DNA of 64,000 bases, taken from NCBI GenBank assembly GCA_902518185.1, contig CABYFG010000002.1, forward strand, positions 124,001 through 188,000. The letters run 5' to 3'. A model generated the notes under the pieces. That model worked only from the letters and a program-made list of their open reading frames with translations, was not told the DNA's origin and searched no databases. Source of the DNA: an uncultured Pelagibacteraceae bacterium. GTDB taxonomy: Bacteria; Pseudomonadota; Alphaproteobacteria; Pelagibacterales; Pelagibacteraceae. The translations under genes and the position numbers were made by a program. This document shows positions 25,793-34,287 of this stretch, piece after piece (the stretch's first letter is position 1; each line of letters starts with the position of its first letter).

Positions 25793-26822
25793 CAGCATAC
25801 TTAAAACTGTTAAATCAAACGGTTTTAAGTATATTGAATTACCCTCAGTAATTGAAGCTAACCATATCGTACAAAGATCTGGTGAAAGTTTTCGAAAATT
25901 TATTTTCTCATTTACTGACCAAGGAGGAAATGAATTATGTTTAAGGCCAGATCTGACAATTGTATCTTGTCTTAGATACTTAGAAAATAATTTAAATGGC
26001 AAGGAGAAGATATTTTATAATGGTCAAGCATATCGTAAATCTGAAAACAAAAATGACTCCATAGTAAGAAATCAAGTTGGTTTTGAAATCATAGGGTCAC
26101 GAAACGAGAAAATTGATGATAAGGAAATAATAAATACATCATTAAAATCTTTAAAAAATTTTAATTATTCATCAGGCGAGATCACAATTGGGAATGTAGA
26201 AATATTCAATCTTCTTATATCTAAATTAGATATCCCTAAGAGATGGAAATTAAGACTTTCAAGACATTTTTGGAGAGAAGATTATTTTAATGATCTTCTC
26301 AAAAGATTAGAGACTAATTCAGATGTTGATCCGACAATAGTTGAGATCGATAAAAAAAGATATTTTAGAATGTTAAAAGATGATCAATCAACCATTATAG
26401 CAAATAGAACAATTAACGAAATTTTAAGGAGATTTGATAAAAAGATTAAAGATCCAAGGAGACCTAGTAAAGGAAGAAATATTTCAAAAATTATTAAGGA
26501 GTTTTTGAAAATTAAATGTCCAATTAATAATGCAGCCAAGGTATTAAATAAGTTTTTCAAGAAATATAAAATTAATTTATTGGTAGATCAGAGATATTTT
26601 CCAGTCTCAAAAAATAAAATTAATAAATTAAATGTGACTTTTTCAGCTGCTTTTGGCAGACAGCTTGAGTATTACACTGGTATGGTTTTTAAAATAGATA
26701 TTAAGTCCAAATCGAAAATTATTAATTGTTGCAATGGCGGCCGATATGACAAATTGATTTCCGACCTTGGTTCAAAAAAAAAAACTCCAGCAGTTGGTGC
26801 TGCTTTAAATTTAGTTTATTAA
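25770..26822 (+). CDS. hisZ: ATP phosphoribosyltransferase regulatory subunit
   Basis: HisZ is a catalytically dead HisRS paralogue that activates short-form HisG and carries the histidine feedback site. The 350-aa protein has HisRS-like segments (FTDQGGNELCLRPDLTIVSC, GFEIIGS, FGRQLEYYTGMVF, CNGGRYDKLISDLG) but no anticodon-binding domain. It overlaps hisS and is 1 base upstream of hisG, so synthetase and pathway control are in one operon. Confidence 0.93.
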   Translation: MKSKNLSDSILKTVKSNGFKYIELPSVIEANHIVQRSGESFRKFIFSFTDQGGNELCLRPDLTIVSCLRYLENNLNGKEKIFYNGQAYRKSENKNDSIVRNQVGFEIIGSRNEKIDDKEIINTSLKSLKNFNYSSGEITIGNVEIFNLLISKLDIPKRWKLRLSRHFWREDYFNDLLKRLETNSDVDPTIVEIDKKRYFRMLKDDQSTIIANRTINEILRRFDKKIKDPRRPSKGRNISKIIKEFLKIKCPINNAAKVLNKFFKKYKINLLVDQRYFPVSKNKINKLNVTFSAAFGRQLEYYTGMVFKIDIKSKSKIINCCNGGRYDKLISDLGSKKKTPAVGAALNLVY

Positions 26823-26823
26823 A

Positions 26824-27510
26824 ATGGATAATTTAATCAATATAGGTATTCCAAGCAAAGGTCGACTTAAGGTAGATGTTTTAAAAATTTTTAAGAAAAA
26901 AAAATTAAGAATTATATCTGAAAGAGGCGAAAGAGATTTAATTGGATCAATTAAAAATAAACCATATGTTAAGATTTTATATCTACATGCTAGAGAAATT
27001 ATTGAAAGACTAGGTGATAGCTCTTTAGATATTGGTTTTTCTGGTTTTGATTTATTAAAAGAAAGCGGAATAAATGTCCAAAATAAAATAAATGTTGCCA
27101 AAAAACTTAATTTTGGAAGAGCAAATTTAGTTGTAGCAATTCCAGATCCTTGGATTGATGTTCAGACTATTGCCGATCTTGAGGAAATTGCTTTTGAATT
27201 CAGAGATATTAAAAAAAAAAGAATTCGGGTTGCAACTAAATATCCAAATTTAACAAAAGATTTTTTGTTTTCAAAAGGTGTTACACAATTTAGGTTAGTT
27301 GAAAGTCTAGGAGCTACCGAGGCTTATCCTTTTACTGGATCTTCTGAATTAATTACTGATATTACATCAACAGGTGAGACCTTAAAAGCAAATAATCTAC
27401 GTATCTTAAAGGACGGCAAAATTTTAAAATCTGAAGCTTGTCTTTTAACTTCAAAAAAAAATGTAAAGAAAAAGCGATTAAACAATTTAATTCAATTACT
27501 TTCCAAGTAA
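26824..27510 (+). CDS. hisG: ATP phosphoribosyltransferase catalytic subunit (short form)
   Basis: First step of histidine synthesis: joins ATP and PRPP. At 228 aa it is the short HisG type lacking the C-terminal regulatory domain, consistent with hisZ directly upstream. Motifs: INIGIPSKGRL at the N-terminus, LDIGFSGFDLL, RVATKYPNLTKDF, and the PRPP-binding region near ESLGATEAYPFTGSSELI. It is the last gene of the tRNA-His-hisS-hisZ-hisG unit. Confidence 0.95.
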   Translation: MDNLINIGIPSKGRLKVDVLKIFKKKKLRIISERGERDLIGSIKNKPYVKILYLHAREIIERLGDSSLDIGFSGFDLLKESGINVQNKINVAKKLNFGRANLVVAIPDPWIDVQTIADLEEIAFEFRDIKKKRIRVATKYPNLTKDFLFSKGVTQFRLVESLGATEAYPFTGSSELITDITSTGETLKANNLRILKDGKILKSEACLLTSKKNVKKKRLNNLIQLLSK

Positions 27511-27627
27511 TTTATCTTTAAGGTAAATTAAAATAATCTTTATTATATCGAAATTTCTAATTATCGCATATAGAGCGATCATCAATCCAATAACAAACAA
27601 TATTTTTAAAACCAAAAAAAAATCCAT
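27496..27627 (-). CDS. Candidate small membrane peptide (43 aa), hypothetical
   Basis: On the minus strand an ATG at 27627 opens 43 codons ending TAA at 27498-27496, overlapping the hisG 3' end by 15 bases. The product is strongly hydrophobic for its first 24 residues (FLVLKILFVIGLMIALYAII) with a basic tail ending KDKLLGK, like a single-pass membrane peptide. No clear ribosome-binding site. It occupies the otherwise empty hisG-rmuC gap; AT-rich DNA can give such frames by chance. Confidence 0.35.
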   Translation of the reverse strand: MDFFLVLKILFVIGLMIALYAIIRNFDIIKIILIYLKDKLLGK

Positions 27628-27726
27628 ATTTATTAATTATTTTTTAAAAATAATAACCAATCTTGGTATCTCATAGTAATCTAGTAATAAGTTGATTTCC
27701 ATTAAAACACGTATATCTTTAAAAGT

Positions 27727-28824
27727 ATGGACACGATTCTATTAATAATTCTAGTTATACTCCTTGGTGCGACTTTAGGTATTTTATACTTAAATTTAAG
27801 GTCAAAAACTAAAGATGAGAATGAGAATAAAGAAGCTGAGGAATTAGCTAATTTAAATGCTGAAATAGTGAGGTTAAAAGATAGTCTTAATTCTACAATC
27901 AATACATCGCTTAGTTCAATGTCTACTTCATTTAATTCTTTATCAACCGGGGTTACAAAAGATATGACTGAGGCCTTAACTAAAGTAGATGAGAAGGTTG
28001 GTAACTTTAATGAGCAAGTCAAATTATTAAATCAAAGCCAAGAGGGGATTACTAAAATTTTAGCAGGGGTTAAAAAGTACGGAACTTTGGCTGAATATTC
28101 TTTGGATGCTTTAATCAAAGATTTGTTACCCGCATCTCAATATATGACAAATGTCAAAATGAAAGAGGACACTAGTGAAAACGTAGAATTTGCAATCAAG
28201 CTTCAAGGAGATGTCTTGGTTCCAGTGGATTCTCATTTTCCAGTAGAAAAATTTAAAACCATCACTGATGCATATGATGCAGATGATAAAAAAGCAGTTG
28301 CAGATGCTAGAATAAAATTAGCAAGTGCATTTAAGACCAAAGCAAAAAGTGTCATGGAAAAATATATTGTTCCACCAAAAACAACTGATTTTGCAATTGT
28401 TTATGCACCAACTGAAAGTCTTTATAAAGAATTAACTGAATACCAAGATCCAAGCACAAAAGAATTATTAACCCAAGAATTGATGAAAAAATATAAAATA
28501 GTAGTTTGTGGCCCTAATACTCTTTCAGCCTATTTACAGTCTTTACACATGGGATTTCAATCTCTTAAGGTTCAAAAGGGTGCAACAGAAATTTATAACC
28601 ATTTAAAAACAATCAGTACAAGGTTTGCAAAGCATTTTGACAACGTCATAGTTTTAAGAAAAAAGCTAGAAGAGGCTATGAATGTAGTGGATAAGTTTGG
28701 AACTGATGCAAGATCAATCACTAGAACTCTAGAAAATATAAAAGATCCCGAGCAAGTTGAAAAAGCTGTACTGAGAGATAACGTTGAAAAATTTGTTGAG
28801 AGAAATAAACAGCTTAAAAAATAA
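27727..28824 (+). CDS. rmuC: DNA recombination protein RmuC
   Basis: A 365-aa protein with an N-terminal membrane anchor (about residues 3-22), a coiled-coil stretch (about 35-120) and the RmuC nuclease-like domain (VLVPVDSHFPVEKFKTI, FAIVYAPTESLYKEL, VVCGPNTLSAYLQSLHMGF). RmuC limits inversions at inverted repeats, and its fold is related to restriction-type nucleases. It is followed by two further nuclease genes, suggesting a repair or DNA-processing cluster. Confidence 0.92.
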   Translation: MDTILLIILVILLGATLGILYLNLRSKTKDENENKEAEELANLNAEIVRLKDSLNSTINTSLSSMSTSFNSLSTGVTKDMTEALTKVDEKVGNFNEQVKLLNQSQEGITKILAGVKKYGTLAEYSLDALIKDLLPASQYMTNVKMKEDTSENVEFAIKLQGDVLVPVDSHFPVEKFKTITDAYDADDKKAVADARIKLASAFKTKAKSVMEKYIVPPKTTDFAIVYAPTESLYKELTEYQDPSTKELLTQELMKKYKIVVCGPNTLSAYLQSLHMGFQSLKVQKGATEIYNHLKTISTRFAKHFDNVIVLRKKLEEAMNVVDKFGTDARSITRTLENIKDPEQVEKAVLRDNVEKFVERNKQLKK

Positions 28825-28861
28825 TTTCTTTTTTCACATATTACCGACTATAAGAAATCAA

Positions 28862-29548
28862 ATGCGTTGGAACAAAAAATACAACTATCCATTAAGTTCA
28901 AGGGCTACCGAAGATGGAATAAGAAGATATGTTTTAGGAGAAGCAAAATTACCAAGTGTAACTTCAATACTTGATGCAACAAAGTCAGAAGAAGATAAAG
29001 CAGCATTAGCAAATTGGCGAGAAAGAACTGGCCATAAAGAAGCTGAGGCTATTACAAAAGCAGCCAGTAGCAGAGGTTCTCAGATGCACAGCTATTTAGA
29101 GTCATTTCTTTTAGGAAGAGAAAATTTAAGTTTCTTTGAGGATAATGAACAATATAAAAAAATGGCAAAAGAAATAATTGATAAAGGTTTAACAAATAGA
29201 TTAGAGGAAATATATGGTGTGGAATGTACAATGCATTATCCTGAAAGATATGCAGGTACAGCAGATTGCGTTGGTGTTTATGAGGGAAAAGAAACTATTA
29301 TTGATTTTAAACAATCCAATAAACCAAAAAAAGCTGAATATATAGATTCTTGGTTTTTACAAACTGCTGCTTATTCCTTAGCCCATAATATTGTTTATAA
29401 TTCAAATATCAGTGCTTGCGTTATTCTCGTTTGCACAGTAGATAATTTGTTTCAAGAGTTTAAAATTCAAGGACCTGAATTAGTTACTTATCAAAATTTA
29501 TTTCTTGGAAGACTTAAAAAATTTAATGAACTCACAAATTTGGAGTAA
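28862..29548 (+). CDS. PD-(D/E)XK superfamily exonuclease-like protein
   Basis: A 228-aa protein from the ATG at 28862; an in-frame extension upstream overlaps rmuC and is not like the family. It shows the RecB/MGME1-like nuclease pattern: RGSQMHSYLE (about 71-80), GTADCVG with Asp135, and TIIDFKQ with Asp148 and Lys150, followed by QTAAYSLA. Glu121 may be an additional ligand. Similar nucleases occur in SAR11 and in phages. Probably a DNA exonuclease; the substrate is unknown. Confidence 0.8.
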   Translation: MRWNKKYNYPLSSRATEDGIRRYVLGEAKLPSVTSILDATKSEEDKAALANWRERTGHKEAEAITKAASSRGSQMHSYLESFLLGRENLSFFEDNEQYKKMAKEIIDKGLTNRLEEIYGVECTMHYPERYAGTADCVGVYEGKETIIDFKQSNKPKKAEYIDSWFLQTAAYSLAHNIVYNSNISACVILVCTVDNLFQEFKIQGPELVTYQNLFLGRLKKFNELTNLE

Positions 29549-29556
29549 TGTAAATA

Positions 29557-30993
29557 ATGGATAAAATAGTAATCTATGATACCGAAACAACCAATAGCAC
29601 TATTTGGGGATCAATAATTGAAGTAGGTGCTGTCGTTGTTGATAAAAATCTTAAAGAGATTGGAAAATTAAATATTAGAGGCAGAATGCCAGAAGGAGAG
29701 GTGCCAAGCGCAAAGGCCTTACTTGTTAATTCAACTAGCATTGATTTACTTACCAAAGGCAATTATTCACATTACAATTTTTTAGGTGCTGTTGAAAATT
29801 TTTTCACAAAGTGTGCTCCAGCAGTATTTATGGGTTGGTCAAATTTAAATTTTGATCGAAGAATGTTCCACTTTAATTTTTTTAAGGGTAATAGGTATCC
29901 TTATGCCACCCACTCATCGCCCAATAGTGAACATGATGGTTTGCATATAGCTAGAGCAGCCCAAACATTAAACTCAGAGACCCTAAAAACAGAGCTTACC
30001 GAAGCAGGTAATCCAAGTCTTGCCTTGGAATCTTTGTCTAGAATGCAGGGTTTCGACACTTCAGCTAGCCATACAGCCTATGTTGATGCACAGAATTCAC
30101 TGAAGGTTTTAAGAATTATAAAAGACAAACATAAAGAAAATTGGGATACGTTTTTAAAGACATCAACAAAGACTAGCGTTGAAACATTTTTAAAAAATGA
30201 GGGTATTTACTCAATATTTGAAAATGTGAAGGGTCGAAATATCATGTATCTAACTGGTACGCTACATCCTAATCATTGCTTTCATCCATCTTATGCATCT
30301 TGGGGATATGCTTGGGACCTAAGAAGGGATCCAGAACCATTGTTAAACCTACCAGTAAATCAATTACGAGACGTATTAAAAAAATATAGCCCTAAGGCCT
30401 TAAGAGTTTTAAAAACTAATAAAGCTCCAGTAATTTTAGATAAACAATTTGCTCTTAAACAAAAACCTTATTCAGAGCTAGATTTAGCAACAATTCAAAA
30501 AAGAGCTAAACTTGTTAGGGAAAATGAAGATTTTTGTAAAAATATTCAAATCATAAATAGAGAAGCTGCAGAGGAAAAGGAACAAACAAAAACCCAAGAA
30601 GATTTATTACCTGAGGAAACTCTTTATGAGAAATTTATTCCAAATAAAGATACTGCATTATTTAAAACTTGGCATAGCTCGTCTTGGGAAGACAAATTAA
30701 GATTATTAGATAAGTTTCAAGATAAAAGATGTAGCTGGTTTGGTCAAAAAATTATTTATCAAGAAGCACCGCAAATTTTACCACCTGATCTTTACAAAAA
30801 TATTAAAAGTGAGATTGCTAGAAGAATTTTGAGTAAAAATAAGGAAAAGTGGCAAACTGTTAATATGGCTTATACTGAAATTGACTATTTAAGAGATCAA
30901 GCTTCCAATAGAGATGATGAGGAAGAATTAAAAAAGTTAGATGAAATAAACGAATTTATAATGTCAATTGAAAAAAAATATGAAATTGCCTAG
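29557..30993 (+). CDS. sbcB: Exodeoxyribonuclease I-like DEDD exonuclease
   Basis: A 478-aa protein with the DEDD exonuclease fold at the N-terminus: YDTETT with Asp8 and Glu10, the WSNLNFDRRMF segment, and SHTAYVDAQNSL for the last acidic residue. The C-terminal half matches the exonuclease I family layout (ALRVLKTNKAPVIL, SSWEDKLRLLDKFQD). It degrades single-stranded DNA 3' to 5'. It lies 8 bases after the PD-(D/E)XK gene. I am fairly sure of the family, less of strict SbcB orthology. Confidence 0.85.
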   Translation: MDKIVIYDTETTNSTIWGSIIEVGAVVVDKNLKEIGKLNIRGRMPEGEVPSAKALLVNSTSIDLLTKGNYSHYNFLGAVENFFTKCAPAVFMGWSNLNFDRRMFHFNFFKGNRYPYATHSSPNSEHDGLHIARAAQTLNSETLKTELTEAGNPSLALESLSRMQGFDTSASHTAYVDAQNSLKVLRIIKDKHKENWDTFLKTSTKTSVETFLKNEGIYSIFENVKGRNIMYLTGTLHPNHCFHPSYASWGYAWDLRRDPEPLLNLPVNQLRDVLKKYSPKALRVLKTNKAPVILDKQFALKQKPYSELDLATIQKRAKLVRENEDFCKNIQIINREAAEEKEQTKTQEDLLPEETLYEKFIPNKDTALFKTWHSSSWEDKLRLLDKFQDKRCSWFGQKIIYQEAPQILPPDLYKNIKSEIARRILSKNKEKWQTVNMAYTEIDYLRDQASNRDDEEELKKLDEINEFIMSIEKKYEIA

Positions 30994-31027
30994 TTGACTT
31001 TATATTAGTAAATTATAGAAAGATTGA

Positions 31028-31345
31028 ATGTTAACAGATTTTAAAGATGAGGATTTTGATAACAAAATTAAAAATGAGAACATTTCTGTAATTCAATTTT
31101 CAGCTGCGTGGTGTGGACCATGTAAAGCCTTAAAACCAATTATGGATAAACTCGCTGTTGAGTATAAAGATAAAGCAGGATTTTATTACGCTGATATTGA
31201 AGAGGGTGGAATAAATACTGGGAGTGCTGCTGGAATAAGAGGAGTGCCCACTGTAATTATTTATAAAAAAGGTGTTGAAGTCGATAGAAAAGTTGGTGGT
31301 GTGCCCGAAAGCCACATGAAAGAATTTTTAGAAAAAAATATCTAA
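31028..31345 (+). CDS. trxA: Thioredoxin
   Basis: A 105-aa thioredoxin fold with active site WCGPCK (Cys29 and Cys32) and the cis-Pro segment RGVPTVIIYKKG. A general cytoplasmic disulfide reductant, for example for ribonucleotide reductase. It has no signal peptide. It ends convergently with folC (4-base overlap), as in other alphaproteobacteria where trxA neighbours folC. Confidence 0.93.
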   Translation: MLTDFKDEDFDNKIKNENISVIQFSAAWCGPCKALKPIMDKLAVEYKDKAGFYYADIEEGGINTGSAAGIRGVPTVIIYKKGVEVDRKVGGVPESHMKEFLEKNI

Positions 31346-32607
31346 TTTAAATTTAAAACTTCAGAACAAAGATATAAAGATCCAGTAATAAGCAGTAAAT
31401 CTCCATGATTTAGATTTATGCTTTTGATCGCATCTTCAATACTTTCTTTATAATTTACATTTGGGATATTTTTAAATTTTTCTTTTAATTTTAGCCCACT
31501 TATTGCATTTGGCTGGTTTTTAATATCCACAGTTGTTAATGAGGTAATATCTTTAAAGTAGCTGATATATTTTTCATGTTCTTTATTATCCATCATACCA
31601 ATAATTACATGTTTTTTACAATTTAGGGTTTTTAAATATTCATTTAAGACTCTTGCCCCATCTTCATTATGATCTCCAGATATCAAAAAAAGATTATCTT
31701 TAACTAAATTTTTTAATTTACCTGACTCAATTTTTTGAAGTCTTGCAATATTATCAATTTTTTGAATACCTTTTTTTATATGATGATCTTCAATCCCAAG
31801 ATCTAATATGCGCAAGGTTGCAATAGCTGTTGAAATATTTTCCTGTTGAAATTGACCTAAAACATTTGGTTTTGGTAGTTTCAATCCACCAAATCTATCC
31901 TCATAATAAAAGAATTCATTTTCTCCACTTGAAAATGAAAAATCATCATTAAAGAAAAACTTTTTAGATTTATTTTGATAAATAGTTTTTTTTATCTTTT
32001 CCGCTGTTGAGAGAGGGTATTGTTTTGCAACGATAATATTTGAATTTAAAAGATTTGAAGTTTTTTCAAAAATAATCTTATCGATTGTTCTTTCATTTTC
32101 TGGAAGCCAGTCTAAGTGATCTTTTGATATGGAAGTAACAATACTTGCAAGATTTTTTTTTAAGATATTTGTTGCATCAAACTTATGAAATAAACCTGCT
32201 TCAATCAGATTAAGATTATTGGGATATTGAGCTGCCTTATGAAAAAAACATGCAGTCAAAATTTCAAAGAATGTTATTGGCTTATCATCATTTACTTTCT
32301 CAACTTCCTCAAATAGAGAGGCCAGTTCATCATCTCCAAGTTGTTGGTTGTTAAAAACAAATCTTTCATTTATCTTTTGTATATGAGGACTTGTGTAAAC
32401 GTTACACTTTATTTCTGCCTCCTTTAAAATCGAATAACAAGCTTGAATTGTAGAGTTTTTACCATTTGTCCCAACAATACTGATGGCCTTAATTTTATCC
32501 TGAGGATTGCCCAGTTTTTCACAAAGGTGAATAATTCGATCTAAGCTTAGATCGATTTCTCTTTTATGCAATTTTAGAAAGCGACTGAGTATTTTCTGTA
32601 GTTTCAT
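31342..32607 (-). CDS. folC: Bifunctional dihydrofolate/folylpolyglutamate synthase
   Basis: Adds glutamate to dihydropteroate and folates. The 421-aa Mur-ligase-family protein has the ATP loop VGTNGKNST, SIVTSISKDHLDWL with its metal-ligand His, and FLISGDHNEDGARVL. The N-terminal LHKREIDLSLDRI is family-typical, so the start at 32607, 44 bases inside accD, appears genuine. Translation is probably coupled to accD. Confidence 0.94.
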   Translation of the reverse strand: MKLQKILSRFLKLHKREIDLSLDRIIHLCEKLGNPQDKIKAISIVGTNGKNSTIQACYSILKEAEIKCNVYTSPHIQKINERFVFNNQQLGDDELASLFEEVEKVNDDKPITFFEILTACFFHKAAQYPNNLNLIEAGLFHKFDATNILKKNLASIVTSISKDHLDWLPENERTIDKIIFEKTSNLLNSNIIVAKQYPLSTAEKIKKTIYQNKSKKFFFNDDFSFSSGENEFFYYEDRFGGLKLPKPNVLGQFQQENISTAIATLRILDLGIEDHHIKKGIQKIDNIARLQKIESGKLKNLVKDNLFLISGDHNEDGARVLNEYLKTLNCKKHVIIGMMDNKEHEKYISYFKDITSLTTVDIKNQPNAISGLKLKEKFKNIPNVNYKESIEDAIKSINLNHGDLLLITGSLYLCSEVLNLN

Positions 32608-33490
32608 CTTGTTCAGTGCTTATAACAGAATTTTTCTTTAACAATATTGATAATAGAGTTCCAATTTTTTCAGCAAGATCTTTTCTTTCAACAATTAAGT
32701 CAACGAAACCTGTCTTTTCAACGTACTCACTCTTTTGAAATCCTTCTGGCAACTCCTCTTTAACAGTTCCTTGAATTACCCTTGCCCCAGCGAATGCGAT
32801 AAGTGCTCCTGGTTCAGCTATATGAATATCACCTAACATTGCATAGGAAGCCGTGATACCCCCCGCAGTTGGGTCTGTTATACAAACAAAATATGGAAGA
32901 TTATTATTTTTTAATTCATTTATTGCTAGTGTGGTCCTTGTCATCTGAGATAAAGAAATTAAACTTTCCATCATTCTCATTCCTCCTCCAGCGCTCACGC
33001 ATAAAAAGGGAGTTTTATTTTCAATTGCGTGCTGAATACCATATAAGAAAGCCTCTCCTTCTGCAGCTGCCATTGAAGCACCTAAAAAATCAAAATCAGA
33101 TGCAACTGCAGTAATTTTAACATCATTGATTACACCACTCACGACCATCATCCCACAATCCATACCTGTTTTTTTTCTGGCAGATTTTAATCTATCTTTA
33201 TAGGATTTTGAGTCTGTCCAGTTTAATGGATCATCTTTTGGGATGGGTGTTTGAAATATCTCATAATTATCTTTTCCAAATAAAATATCAAATCTTTGTT
33301 TTGGTTTAATTCTATGGTGTTTGTTACAATCAGGGCAAACCCATAGATTTTCTTCTAAATCTTTTTTTAATATTGGACCTTTACAACAAGATGTCCAATC
33401 ACTATTTGCAATGTCTTCTTTGGAAGCTCTTTTATGAATGGCAGATTTGATTTTTTCACCTGCTTTGATTATTTTAGTGATCCAATTCAT
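32564..33490 (-). CDS. accD: Acetyl-CoA carboxylase carboxyltransferase subunit beta
   Basis: Beta subunit of the carboxyltransferase that makes malonyl-CoA for fatty acids. The 308-aa protein has the N-terminal zinc ribbon (SCCKGPI then WVCPDCNKHH) and the crotonase-like core (SAGGGMRMMESLISLSQM, TDPTAGGITASYAMLGDI). The order trpF-trpB-trpA-accD-folC is the standard alphaproteobacterial arrangement. Its partner accA is at 54.8 kb. Confidence 0.96.
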   Translation of the reverse strand: MNWITKIIKAGEKIKSAIHKRASKEDIANSDWTSCCKGPILKKDLEENLWVCPDCNKHHRIKPKQRFDILFGKDNYEIFQTPIPKDDPLNWTDSKSYKDRLKSARKKTGMDCGMMVVSGVINDVKITAVASDFDFLGASMAAAEGEAFLYGIQHAIENKTPFLCVSAGGGMRMMESLISLSQMTRTTLAINELKNNNLPYFVCITDPTAGGITASYAMLGDIHIAEPGALIAFAGARVIQGTVKEELPEGFQKSEYVEKTGFVDLIVERKDLAEKIGTLLSILLKKNSVISTEQDETTENTQSLSKIA

Positions 33491-34287
33491 TTTATTTTAT
33501 TTTTTAATTTTTTTACTAACTTACTTACATTTGTGACAGGATTTTGTCTACTATCTAAACTTCTTGTAATTTCTTTACAAATAGCACTCCCCACTACTAA
33601 TCCATCAGCAGATTTAAGTTTTCCAATGGTTTTCTCTGTAATTCCAAAACCAATCACAATCTCTTTTTTAGGATTAATTTTTTTTATTCTATTATAATTT
33701 TTAAGTATTTGTCGAGGTGATACTTTTAATTTACCACCTGTAGTACTTAGCATTGATATAAAATAATTCATTGGATGAGAGTTTTGTATAATTTTTTTAA
33801 GTCTTTTACTTGTTGTTGTAGGTGATAAAAGTTGAATAAAATAAATTGATTTTTTTCTACATTTTTTTGCGAAATCTTTATTTTCTGGCCAAGGTAAATC
33901 TACAACTATTAATCCATTTACTCCTGAGTTTTTACATTTTTTTAAAAAGTTGTTATCTCCATATTGAAAAATCATATTATAGTAACCCATCAATATAATA
34001 GGTTTGTTTTTATCAAATCTTTTAAAATCTCTTACAATCCTAAATATATCATTTATTTTAATACCCTTTTTAATTGCTCTATACGCGCTAGTTTGAATTT
34101 GGCTTCCATCTGCAACAGGAGTATTGTGAGGCACACCTAATTCTAAAATATCTGCATTTTTAGATATAGATTTTAGTATATCCAAAGATTGTTTTTTTGA
34201 GCTATCACCGGCAACAGTGTAAGTTAATAAGGCCGGTCTATTTTCTGTTTTTGCCTTTTTAAATGCAGCACTAATTGGATTTAACAT
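33487..34287 (-). CDS. trpA: Tryptophan synthase alpha subunit
   Basis: Cleaves indole-3-glycerol phosphate to indole, which is channelled to TrpB. The 266-aa TIM barrel shows DILELGVPHNTPVADGSQIQ with the catalytic Glu and Asp, the ILMGYYNM strand, and the phosphate-binding IVIGFGITEK. It overlaps trpB by 17 bases and accD by 4. The segment just before the catalytic Asp is HNTPVAD, a slight variant of the usual FSDPLAD. Confidence 0.95.
   Translation of the reverse strand: MLNPISAAFKKAKTENRPALLTYTVAGDSSKKQSLDILKSISKNADILELGVPHNTPVADGSQIQTSAYRAIKKGIKINDIFRIVRDFKRFDKNKPIILMGYYNMIFQYGDNNFLKKCKNSGVNGLIVVDLPWPENKDFAKKCRKKSIYFIQLLSPTTTSKRLKKIIQNSHPMNYFISMLSTTGGKLKVSPRQILKNYNRIKKINPKKEIVIGFGITEKTIGKLKSADGLVVGSAICKEITRSLDSRQNPVTNVSKLVKKLKNKIK

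Noticed and set aside
28784..28861. Upstream start for the PD-(D/E)XK gene
   Set aside because: The extra 26 residues overlap rmuC and are unlike the family; the ATG at 28862 directly precedes the conserved part.
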